Source: an uncultured Corynebacterium sp.
Lineage (GTDB): Bacteria > Actinomycetota > Actinomycetes > Mycobacteriales > Mycobacteriaceae
NCBI RefSeq assembly: GCF_937999985.1
Contig: NZ_CALLDG010000002.1
Location: 1-6,657 of the forward strand
Direction of reading: 5' to 3'
DNA length: 6,657 nucleotides
In this document: piece after piece, positions 1 through 5,757 of the stretch
Position numbering within the stretch: the stretch's first letter is position 1
Layout of the letters: every line of letters begins with the position of its first letter
The notes under the pieces: model-generated
What the model saw: only the letters and a program-made list of their open reading frames with translations
Database searches by the model: none
What the model was told of the DNA's origin: nothing
Position numbers and translations under genes: made by a program

Positions 1-187
1 CCACCAGAGCCTGCTCCTCTGCCTGGAGTGCGTTGAACTGGCTCAGATCCCCCTGAATGCTGTGCAGCTCTGCACAGGCCGTACCCTGGGGCAGCAATCC
101 GCGCGGAATGGTCGACTGCTGCGCGCCGAAAGTCTCCACGATCGCCAGCTTCCCTGGCGCCGTTGCGAGCGTTCCGTTGTGCCTCAT
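1..187 (-). CDS. pptT: 4'-phosphopantetheinyl transferase PptT, N-terminal part (gene runs off the window)
   Basis: Only the first 62 codons are present; the reading frame is open to the window edge. PptT-type (Sfp-like) transferases move the 4'-phosphopantetheine arm of coenzyme A onto carrier proteins of fatty-acid, mycolate and siderophore synthesis in the cytoplasm. The visible segment around residues 31-62 (LLPQGTACAELHS ... LQAEEQALV) resembles, from memory, the start of M. tuberculosis PptT, where an LLP...YAELYS stretch is followed by a PEEAPLI-like helix. The catalytic motifs lie outside the window. The ATG at 187-185 was chosen because it overlaps the pptH stop as ATGA and has a full AGGAGG seven bases upstream. 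It gives about 20 more residues before the LLP motif than in M. tuberculosis, so an internal start (GTG at codon 17) is possible. The preceding metallophosphoesterase is the strongest support: pptH and pptT are neighbours in M. tuberculosis (Rv2795c-Rv2794c). Confidence 0.72.
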   Translation of the reverse strand, partial: MRHNGTLATAPGKLAIVETFGAQQSTIPRGLLPQGTACAELHSIQGDLSQFNALQAEEQALV

Positions 188-1005
188 GCTGTCACCTCCT
201 CGACGAGTACTGGGTAGGGCCACAAATTCTTCTCCAAGCGGGGCGGAAGGCTGACCTTCCTCTCCCTCGGGTAACCGAGTGAGACTTCCGCGTGCGTTAC
301 ATTGCCGAGCGAAAATTCTACCGGAATGTGCAAATGGCCATAAATCACTGCACGCGCCCGGTAGCGCTCTGGCCACTCCTGTGTGTGCCGCGTTCCCGAC
401 CACAGGCCGATCTCCTGGTGCCGGACGTTAGCCATTGCCTCCCGCGCCAGCGGCCAGTGATTCACCAAAATGGTCGGCCCTTCCACAGACGCCAGCCGGC
501 GCACGGAGTAGCGCAGCCGCTCACGGCACCACAGAATCACGTCCTCATACGGCGCAATCGCCAGGTCGTCCATCAACACGATGCCCTTGTCGCGGGCTGC
601 CGCCAGCGCTGCAGTGGGCGTCATAGAAGGGTCGCGCCACGAGTGATCGTAAAGAGTAAACAGCGGCACCACGGTGTGCCCCGCGAACATCGGGAAGGGA
701 TCCTCCGGGGTGAGCACGCCGAGGCGCTGGGCGACCGCGATGACGGCGTCGTACTTCGCGCGCCCGTGGGTGGTATCGCTGGTGCGGCTATAAAGCTCGT
801 GGTTACCGGGCGCGTAGATGACCTGGGCGAAGCGGCTCTGCAGCAGCCCCAGGGTGCGCTCGATGGTGGGCAGGTCCTCTGCAATGTCCCCGGCGACGAT
901 GAGCCAGTCGCCCGCGTTAGCAGGTCGGACGTGTTCGCGAACCAGATCCAGGTTGCCGGGGGCGCGCACGTGGAGGTCGCTGACGGCCCACAGAGTTCGG
1001 GTCAT
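184..1005 (-). CDS. pptH: Metallophosphoesterase, probable phosphopantetheinyl hydrolase PptH
   Basis: A 273-residue calcineurin-like phosphoesterase with the whole set of dinuclear metal ligands in order: D10-L-H12, G39-D40, G67-N68-H69-E70, N182-H183, and G223-H224-L-H226. No signal peptide or membrane segment is evident, so it should act in the cytoplasm. The specific call rests on context: in M. tuberculosis the metallophosphoesterase beside PptT (Rv2795c) is PptH, which removes the phosphopantetheine arm that PptT adds. Here the same two genes overlap by four bases. The ATG at 1005 follows AGGGGGAG at a spacing of seven bases and places the first metal ligand ten residues in, as usual. 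A 51-base gap (1006-1056) separates it from the transporter upstream. That gap holds several stop codons and this ribosome-binding site but no convincing terminator. The family is certain; the substrate is inferred from synteny. Confidence 0.85.
   Translation of the reverse strand: MTRTLWAVSDLHVRAPGNLDLVREHVRPANAGDWLIVAGDIAEDLPTIERTLGLLQSRFAQVIYAPGNHELYSRTSDTTHGRAKYDAVIAVAQRLGVLTPEDPFPMFAGHTVVPLFTLYDHSWRDPSMTPTAALAAARDKGIVLMDDLAIAPYEDVILWCRERLRYSVRRLASVEGPTILVNHWPLAREAMANVRHQEIGLWSGTRHTQEWPERYRARAVIYGHLHIPVEFSLGNVTHAEVSLGYPRERKVSLPPRLEKNLWPYPVLVEEVTA
192..200 (-). promoter_or_regulatory. Strong Shine-Dalgarno for pptT inside the pptH 3' end
   Basis: The minus strand reads AGGAGGTGA here, a full-length match to the 16S rRNA 3' end, seven bases from AGGAGG to the pptT ATG. 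It is built from the codons for the last Glu-Glu-Val residues of the upstream protein. With the ATGA stop/start overlap, it implies translational coupling and efficient pptT initiation, and it decides the pptT start call. Confidence 0.75.
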
Positions 1006-1056
1006 CGGGGCGCTCCCCCTCTCTGAATCAGATCACAACGATTAACAAGCTTAACA

Positions 1057-2370
1057 CTAGCTAACCCACTTATCACCGGCGAAGCGCCAAGTCACGAAGG
1101 CCAGGCGGATCAGGATGAAGCTAAACAGACCCCACCAGATACCGACCAAACCCCAGCCGAAGATCCAGGAAAGCCACACCAGCGGAATGAACCCGGCCAG
1201 CACAGAGACGATGGTGGCGGTGCGCAGGAAGGCCGCATCCGCCGCTCCGAGCAGCACTCCATCCAAGGCGAAAACAACACCCCCGGCCAACACCAGGAGC
1301 ACCAATAGCCACCACGGCCCGCCGATCGTGGCCAGCACGTCAGCATCCGTCGTGAAGACGCGCGGGATGAAGTGGGCCCCCGCAGCCAGCCCGGCAGCCA
1401 GCACCAGGCTGGCGCCGACGGAGAAGCGCAGCACGGAGACTCCGACCTTGCGTGCCGTTGCGGCCGAACCAGCGCCCAAGGCCGCGCCCACCAGCGCCTG
1501 GGCTGCAATGGCCACGGAATCCAGCACCAACGTCAGGAAATTCCAGAGCTGCAGCAGCACCTGGTGGGCAGCCAGCGGAGCCGGCCCCATGCGACCGGCC
1601 ACCACTGCCGCAGAAATGAAGGCCACCTGGAAACTCAGGCTGCGCAGGATCAGGTCCCGCCCCATCACCAGTTGCGACTTAATCACCGGCCAGTTCGGAG
1701 CCAGGGACTTGCCGTCCCCCTCCGCACGCCAGTACACGACCAGCGCCCCCAGGAAACAGGTGGCGATGATGACCTCCCCCAGCACGTTGGCATATGCCGA
1801 GCCCACCAGCCCGTAGCGCCTGACCGCCAGCGGGACTATCACCGCCATCGGAATCACCCCGGCGAGTGTGAACCATAGTGGCAGCTTCGTGTTGGACATT
1901 CCCCGCAGCCAACCATTGCCCGCCATGGTGCACAGCGCCGGGATGATCGACGCGCACGTCACTCGCATCCACTTCGTGGCCTCGGAGACGACGGTGGCGT
2001 CACTAGAAAAGAAGCCCATGATCGCCGGGGCGAAGGCGAAAACAACGGCGGCCAACAGCGCGCCCACGGCCAGGGCAACCCACGTCGCCTGCACACCCTC
2101 GTAGATCGCATCGGAACGGCGGCCGGCGCCATAGTGACGCGCGGCGCGGGCGGTCGTGCCATAGGAAAGGAACGTCAGTTGGGTGGTGACGGTACCCAAC
2201 ACCGTCGCGCCCGCAGCCAGTGCGGCCAGATCAGCCGCACCCAGGCGGCCAACGACCGCCGTGTCCAGCAACAGATACAACGGCGTGGCCGCCAATACAA
2301 CGAGAGCCGGCCAGGCCAGCCCCAAGATAGTGCGGGCATCGGCCTGGCCGGTAGAAGCGTGAGCAGTCAC
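1057..2370 (-). CDS. dinF: MATE-family efflux transporter, DinF-type
   Basis: A 437-residue polytopic membrane protein with about twelve hydrophobic segments, the normal MATE size. Family features include the first helix PLYLLLDTAVVGRLG (residues 30-44) with the membrane-embedded Asp36, GNGWLRGM at 151-158, and AAHQVLLQLW at 267-276, which begins the second half-repeat. DSVAIAAQALVG follows at 284-295, then FALDGVLLGAAD at 367-378. MATE proteins export cations, drugs or metabolites in exchange for Na+ or H+; the substrate here is unknown. It starts at GTG (2370-2368), which shares its G with the rbfA stop (TAGTG), so it is probably translated by coupling. The only Shine-Dalgarno-like stretch, GAGGA, lies about 15 bases away, which is weak. 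A dinF homologue also sits downstream of the infB-rbfA block in M. tuberculosis (Rv2836c). No reason for its link to pptH-pptT is visible. Confidence 0.9.
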   Translation of the reverse strand: MTAHASTGQADARTILGLAWPALVVLAATPLYLLLDTAVVGRLGAADLAALAAGATVLGTVTTQLTFLSYGTTARAARHYGAGRRSDAIYEGVQATWVALAVGALLAAVVFAFAPAIMGFFSSDATVVSEATKWMRVTCASIIPALCTMAGNGWLRGMSNTKLPLWFTLAGVIPMAVIVPLAVRRYGLVGSAYANVLGEVIIATCFLGALVVYWRAEGDGKSLAPNWPVIKSQLVMGRDLILRSLSFQVAFISAAVVAGRMGPAPLAAHQVLLQLWNFLTLVLDSVAIAAQALVGAALGAGSAATARKVGVSVLRFSVGASLVLAAGLAAGAHFIPRVFTTDADVLATIGGPWWLLVLLVLAGGVVFALDGVLLGAADAAFLRTATIVSVLAGFIPLVWLSWIFGWGLVGIWWGLFSFILIRLAFVTWRFAGDKWVS

Positions 2371-2795
2371 TACGACTTGTACGGATCCTCATCGCCCGCT
2401 GGGCGGGCGCCCGCGGACTGCGCACGCAGAGCCTCGTCCTGGGCCTTCGCCCGGGCCAGCAGCTCCTCGAAGTGCGCGGAAGCCTCCGGAACCGTGTCCA
2501 AGCTAAAGCTCAAGGTCGGGGTGAAACGCACGCTCAGCTGATCGCCGACGATCTTGCGCAACTGCCCCGTAGCCTTAGCCAGCGCTGCCTCCGCTGCGTC
2601 CGTATCCGGCTCCGCGTCCACGGTCTTACCTCGCACGGTGTAAAACACCGTCGCGTCATGGAGGTCGCCGGTTACGCGCGCGTCCGTGATCGTCACGAAC
2701 TCCAGGCGCGGGTCCTTAATCTGCCGCTCGATGGCCGTGGCAACAATCTGCTGAATGCGCTTAGCCATGCGCGCAGCACGCGCGTGATCAACCAT
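2370..2795 (-). CDS. rbfA: 30S ribosome-binding factor RbfA
   Basis: A 141-residue protein of the RbfA family, a single KH-like domain that binds the immature 30S subunit and helps process and fold the 5' end of 16S rRNA; it matters most in the cold. Recognisable blocks are RIQQIVATAIERQIKDPRL (residues 13-31), FVTITDARVTGDLHDATVFY (33-52) and LRKIVGDQLSVRFTPTLSF (79-97). The tail after about residue 118 is charged, Ala-rich and probably disordered. The ATG at 2795 is preceded by AAGGAG six bases away, and family similarity starts right there. The frame stays open upstream into infB, but that extension is arginine- and serine-rich noise from another infB frame. Spacing to infB is 52 bases, and the stop overlaps the transporter start by one base. 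The infB-rbfA order is conserved across bacteria. Confidence 0.95.
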   Translation of the reverse strand: MVDHARAARMAKRIQQIVATAIERQIKDPRLEFVTITDARVTGDLHDATVFYTVRGKTVDAEPDTDAAEAALAKATGQLRKIVGDQLSVRFTPTLSFSLDTVPEASAHFEELLARAKAQDEALRAQSAGARPAGDEDPYKS

Positions 2796-2830
2796 TAACC
2801 TCTCCTTTATAACACCTTGGGCACTAGACA

Positions 2831-2860
2831 GTTTAGGTGCGCGGCTTTTAGGTGCGCGGC
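2831..2860 (-). repeat. 15-bp tandem duplication across the infB stop codon
   Basis: Two adjacent 15-base units (2846-2860 and 2831-2845) match at 14 of 15 positions. The minus strand reads GCCGCGCACCTAAAA and then GCCGCGCACCTAAAC. Each unit carries the last three infB codons (Pro-Arg-Thr) and a TAA. The period is a multiple of three, so the second TAA stays in the infB frame. A TAG also follows in frame at 2826-2824. It looks like a small slippage duplication that left a backup stop. Confidence 0.9.
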
Positions 2861-5613
2861 ACCTCAACCAGCTCGAATACCTCGATGATGTCGTCGACCT
2901 GAATGTCAGGGTACGACAGCACCATACCGCACTCGTAACCTGCGGAGACCTCGGTGACGTCGTCCTTCTCGCGGCGCAGCGACTCGATAGTGGCCTTCTC
3001 CGCCACGACGTTGCCGTCGCGCACCAGGCGCGCCTGAGCGTTACGGCGCACCTTGCCGGTCTCCACCATGCAACCTGCAATAAGGCCGACGGAGGAAGCC
3101 TTGAAGATCTGGCGGATCTCCGCGGTACCGATCTCCTTCTCCTCGTAGATCGGCTTCAGCATGCCCTTCAGCGCTGCCTCTACCTCCTCGATCGCCTTGT
3201 AGATGATCGAGTAGTAGCGGATATCCACGCCCTCGGCGTTGGCCACCTCGGTGGCCTTGCCTTCGGCGCGGACGTTGAAGCCGATGATCACTGCGTCAGA
3301 GGCGGCTGCAAGGTTGACGTTGGTCTCCGTCACAGCACCGACACCGCGGTCGATGATGTTCAGATCCACCTCGTCGTCGACCTCAATCTTCAGCAGCGCG
3401 TCTTCCAGGGCCTCGACCGTACCGGCGTTGTCGCCCTTCAGGATCAGGTTCAGGGTGTTGGTTTCCTTCAACACCGCATCCAGATCCTCCAGGGAGACGC
3501 GCTTGCGGCTGCGTGCTGCCAGCGCGTTACGACGGCGGGCGTCGCGGCGGTCCGCGATCTGGCGGGCGGTGCGGTCCTCGTCGACAACCAGCAGGTTATC
3601 GCCAGCACCGGACACACTAGTCAGGCCGAGAACCTGAACCGGGCGGGACGGGCCGGCTTCCTTGACGTCGTTGCCGTGCTCGTCGATCATGCGGCGCACG
3701 CGACCGTAGGCGTCGCCGACGACGATAGAGTCGCCGATGCGCAGGGTACCGCGCTGGACGATGATCGTGGCAACCGGGCCGCGGCCGCGGTCGAGGTGCG
3801 CCTCAATGGCGACACCCTGTGCGTCCATATCCGGGTTAGCGCGCAGATCCAGCGATGCATCGGCCGTCAGCAGGACGGATTCCAGCAGCTGGTCGATGTT
3901 GGTGCCCTGCTTTGCAGAGATGTCCACGAACATCGTCTCGCCGCCGTACTCCTCCGGGATGAGGCCGTACTCGGTCAGCTGGCCACGGATCTTGTCCGGC
4001 TGGGCGCCTTCCTTATCGATCTTGTTTACCGCGACCACGACCGGAATGTCGGCGGCCTTGGCGTGGTTGATAGCCTCCACGGTCTGCGGCATCACGCCGT
4101 CGTCCGCGGCGACCACCAGGATCGCAATATCGGTGGACTTGGCACCACGGGCACGCATGGCGGTGAACGCCTCGTGACCCGGGGTATCCAGGAAGGTGAC
4201 CAGGCGGTCCTCGCCCTCCATGTTCACGGAGACCTGGTAGGCACCGATGTGCTGGGTGATGCCACCGGCCTCGCCGGAACCGACGTTGGCCTTACGGATC
4301 GTATCCAGCAGGCGGGTCTTACCGTGGTCAACGTGACCCATGACGGTAACCACCGGCGGGCGCTGGGCCAGGTCTTCGTCCTCGCCTTCGTCCTCACCAA
4401 ACTGCAGGTCGAAGGATTCCAGCAGCTCGCGGTCCTCGTCCTCCGGGGAGACGACCTCGACCTTGTAATCCATTTCCTCGCCAAGCAGCATCAGGGTTTC
4501 GTCGGAGACCGACTGGGTAGCGGTCACCATCTCGCCCAGGTTGAACAGTGCCTGGACCAGTGCTGCCGCATCCGCCTGGATCTTCTCGGCGAAGTCCATC
4601 AGGGATGCACCACGAGCGAGGCGAATCTTCGCGCCCTTGCCGTTAGGCAGCTTCACGCCGCCAACGACGCTCGGCGCCTGCATTGCCTCGTACTCGTTGC
4701 GCTTCTGACGCTTCGACTTGCGCCCCTTACGCGGTGCGCCACCCGGACGGCCGAATGCACCTGCGGTGCCGCCGCGACGCCCACCGCGTCCACCGCGCGG
4801 GCCTCCCGGACCACCGGGGCCACCTGGGCCGCCGGGACCACCGTGGCGTCCACCGCGACCACGGCCACCGCCGAAGTTGTCGGACTTCGACGGCATCTGG
4901 GCCGGGTTCGGGTGGCTCGGCATCATTGCCGGCGACGGACGGCGGCCGCCGCCCTGCTTAGCGCCTGGCTTCGGACCGGACTTCTTGGCTCCACCCGGGC
5001 GGCTACCCGGACGCGGCATGTCGCCCGGGCCTGCCTGCCCACCGCGCGGACGCGGTGCGGGGCGCTCGGCCGGAGTTCCGGAGGAAAACGGGTTGTTTGC
5101 CACACGCGGGGCGCGACCGCCCGGCTTCGGCCCCGGCTTTGCACCGGGCTTCGAACCCGGCTTTGCACTGCCCGGCTTCGGACCTGGCTTGGGCCCTGGC
5201 TTGGCACCCGGCTTCGGGCCCGGCTTGACACCGGGCTTAGGTGCTGGCTTCTCGCCAGGCTTCACGGAGGAGGTGGGCTTAGTGCCAGCGCCCGCAACCG
5301 GGTTGGTGTTCTTCACTGGCTGCGGACCCGGCTTGGGTCCAGGCTTCGGCCCCGGCTTGGCGGCGGCCTTCGGAGCTGCCTTAGCAGCAGGCTTCGGCCC
5401 CGGCGTCGTTGCGGGCTTCGGGGTAACTGCACCCTCCTTGGCAGACTCTTCGCCCACCCCGTAGTGCTTCTTCATCTTCTTCACGACGGGCGGCTGCACC
5501 GTCGAAGAAGCGGTCTTAACGAACTCACCTTGTTCCTTCAGGGTGGCGAGCAACTCCTTGCTCGTCACTCCGAGTTCCTTGGCCAACTCGTGTACGCGTA
5601 GCTTTCCGGCCAC
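2848..5613 (-). CDS. infB: Translation initiation factor IF-2
   Basis: A 921-residue GTPase that brings initiator tRNA to the 30S subunit and promotes 50S joining. Residues 1-52 form an IF2_N domain (MAGKLRVHELAKELGV). Residues ~57-300 are a low-complexity arm, first PKPG repeats, then an Arg/Gly-rich part with a GGP run. A second IF2_N-like region spans ~313-390, followed by an acidic linker (391-415). The G domain has G1 GHVDHGKT (426-433), G2 GGITQHIG (450-457), G3 DTPGH (476-480), G4 NKID (530-533) and G5 SAK (566-568). Domains II, III and the fMet-tRNA-binding C-domain follow, the last ending FELVEVPRT. The start is GTG at 5613, four bases after AAGGAG. A nearby ATG at 5626 is out of frame. 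The length is within the actinobacterial range and all G motifs are intact. Expression may depend on the mini-ORF leader just upstream. Confidence 0.98.
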   Translation of the reverse strand: MAGKLRVHELAKELGVTSKELLATLKEQGEFVKTASSTVQPPVVKKMKKHYGVGEESAKEGAVTPKPATTPGPKPAAKAAPKAAAKPGPKPGPKPGPQPVKNTNPVAGAGTKPTSSVKPGEKPAPKPGVKPGPKPGAKPGPKPGPKPGSAKPGSKPGAKPGPKPGGRAPRVANNPFSSGTPAERPAPRPRGGQAGPGDMPRPGSRPGGAKKSGPKPGAKQGGGRRPSPAMMPSHPNPAQMPSKSDNFGGGRGRGGRHGGPGGPGGPGGPGGPRGGRGGRRGGTAGAFGRPGGAPRKGRKSKRQKRNEYEAMQAPSVVGGVKLPNGKGAKIRLARGASLMDFAEKIQADAAALVQALFNLGEMVTATQSVSDETLMLLGEEMDYKVEVVSPEDEDRELLESFDLQFGEDEGEDEDLAQRPPVVTVMGHVDHGKTRLLDTIRKANVGSGEAGGITQHIGAYQVSVNMEGEDRLVTFLDTPGHEAFTAMRARGAKSTDIAILVVAADDGVMPQTVEAINHAKAADIPVVVAVNKIDKEGAQPDKIRGQLTEYGLIPEEYGGETMFVDISAKQGTNIDQLLESVLLTADASLDLRANPDMDAQGVAIEAHLDRGRGPVATIIVQRGTLRIGDSIVVGDAYGRVRRMIDEHGNDVKEAGPSRPVQVLGLTSVSGAGDNLLVVDEDRTARQIADRRDARRRNALAARSRKRVSLEDLDAVLKETNTLNLILKGDNAGTVEALEDALLKIEVDDEVDLNIIDRGVGAVTETNVNLAAASDAVIIGFNVRAEGKATEVANAEGVDIRYYSIIYKAIEEVEAALKGMLKPIYEEKEIGTAEIRQIFKASSVGLIAGCMVETGKVRRNAQARLVRDGNVVAEKATIESLRREKDDVTEVSAGYECGMVLSYPDIQVDDIIEVFELVEVPRT
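4798..4842 (-). repeat. GGP-repeat coding tract in infB
   Basis: This tract encodes residues 258-272 of IF2, five consecutive Gly-Gly-Pro triplets, a nine-base period at the DNA level. Arg/Gly-rich flanks lie on both sides, roughly residues 250-283. The RGG-like composition suggests nonspecific RNA contacts, but this is inference. The call covers composition only. Confidence 0.8.
5116..5397 (-). repeat. PKPG-repeat coding tract in infB
   Basis: This tract encodes residues 73-166 of IF2, dominated by degenerate K-P-G-x-K-P-G units (PGPKPG, KPGAKPG, KPGSKPG) with a few interruptions. The DNA repeats are imperfect because synonymous codons differ, so selection appears to act on protein composition. 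The segment should be a positively charged, extended, disordered linker between the two N-terminal IF2 domains. Slippage-driven length differences between strains are likely. Confidence 0.85.
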
Positions 5614-5676
5614 TACTCTCCTTCATGTTTGCGGAGCCGTAGTGCGCTCTAGCGTGCAGGTGCGCCTGCAGCCGGG

Positions 5677-5709
5677 CTACTTACGACTCCCGTACTTGTA
5701 GATACTCAT
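5677..5709 (-). CDS. Leader mini-ORF 4 (MSIYKYGSRK)
   Basis: Ten codons and a TAG, the longest and last of the chain. Its ATG overlaps the stop of mini-ORF 3 as ATGA. Its last codons (Gly-Ser-Arg-Lys-stop) coincide with the 5' arm of the stem ending next to the infB ribosome-binding site, so translating it would keep that stem open. The stop lies 63 bases before the infB GTG, too far for simple overlap coupling. Any effect on infB would therefore work through RNA structure or ribosome scanning. Confidence 0.42.
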   Translation of the reverse strand: MSIYKYGSRK

Positions 5710-5726
5710 CGCTGATGCTGCTTCAT
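5706..5726 (-). CDS. Leader mini-ORF 3 (MKQHQR)
   Basis: Six codons and a TGA. It overlaps mini-ORF 2 by four bases (ATGA) at its start and mini-ORF 4 by four bases at its end. No Shine-Dalgarno is visible. CATCAG within it (5717-5712) could pair with CTGATG at 5740-5735, giving a six-pair stem across mini-ORF 2; that structure would compete with translation. Confidence 0.4.
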   Translation of the reverse strand: MKQHQR

Positions 5727-5737
5727 CGCGTGCTCAT
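5723..5737 (-). CDS. Leader mini-ORF 2 (MSTR)
   Basis: Four codons and a TGA. Its ATG shares one base with the stop of mini-ORF 1 (TGATG), and its own stop overlaps the next ATG as ATGA. It has no Shine-Dalgarno of its own, so it would depend on reinitiation. It lies within the string GATGAGCACGCGATGA, where two GATGA units sit 11 bases apart. Confidence 0.4.
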   Translation of the reverse strand: MSTR

Positions 5738-5757
5738 CAGGGCTGATTGTTCTTCAT
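5737..5757 (-). CDS. Leader mini-ORF 1 (MKNNQP)
   Basis: Six codons and a TGA. Its ATG (5757-5755) overlaps the ylxR stop TGA (5756-5754) as ATGA, so ribosomes leaving ylxR could restart here. GAGGAAG at 5774-5768, ten bases before the ATG, is a plausible Shine-Dalgarno and the only one seen for the four mini-ORFs. The peptide is too short to carry a recognisable function; the act of translation is the likely role, if any. Confidence 0.4.
   Translation of the reverse strand: MKNNQP

Larger units (their letters stand above)
5614..5753 (-). promoter_or_regulatory. infB leader with overlapping mini-ORFs and a stem near the ribosome-binding site
   Basis: This 140-base stretch lies between the ylxR stop and the infB start. 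Its first half is tiled by four overlapping start-stop mini-ORFs, annotated separately. Its second half can fold: 5690-5682 (GGAGTCGTA) pairs with 5641-5633 (TACGGCTCC) over nine pairs with one G-U. With an unpaired A at 5681, two more pairs form (5680-5679 with 5643-5642). Inside the loop, 5670-5665 (TGCAGG) pairs with 5660-5655 (CCTGCA) around a four-base loop. The outer stem ends nine bases before the infB AAGGAG (5623-5618). A ribosome finishing the last mini-ORF would open the 5' arm. No U-tract follows, so it is not an intrinsic terminator. I see no convincing promoter. A regulatory role is inferred, not shown. Confidence 0.55.

Noticed and set aside
292..1026. A 244-codon plus-strand open frame opposite pptH
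   Set aside because: The opposite strand has a full metallophosphoesterase with all metal ligands; this frame has no recognisable motif and biased composition.
1006..1056. Possible terminator between the transporter and pptH
   Set aside because: AT-rich with several stop codons, but no stable GC stem followed by a T-run on the minus strand.
1115..1816. Plus-strand open frame opposite the MATE transporter
   Set aside because: Ser/Thr/Pro/Ala-rich shadow of the hydrophobic codons of the transporter.
2796..3080. Upstream in-frame extension of rbfA into infB
   Set aside because: The segment is Arg/Ser/Cys-rich noise from another infB frame. RbfA similarity and a good AAGGAG both point to the ATG at 2795.
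5116..5397. Repeats resembling a CRISPR or tandem-repeat array
   Set aside because: The periodicity comes from Lys-Pro-Gly codons inside the infB frame; there are no constant repeats with unique spacers.
3676..5601. A 641-codon open frame on the plus strand
   Set aside because: It lies wholly antisense to infB. It is open because GC-rich codons of the IF2 frame rarely yield stops in the opposite strand, and its Arg/Leu/Thr-rich product is unlike a folded protein.
5655..5670. TGCAGG-CGCA-CCTGCA hairpin as an intrinsic terminator before infB
   Set aside because: Only six base pairs and no following U-tract; it sits within the infB leader, where termination would cut off the operon.
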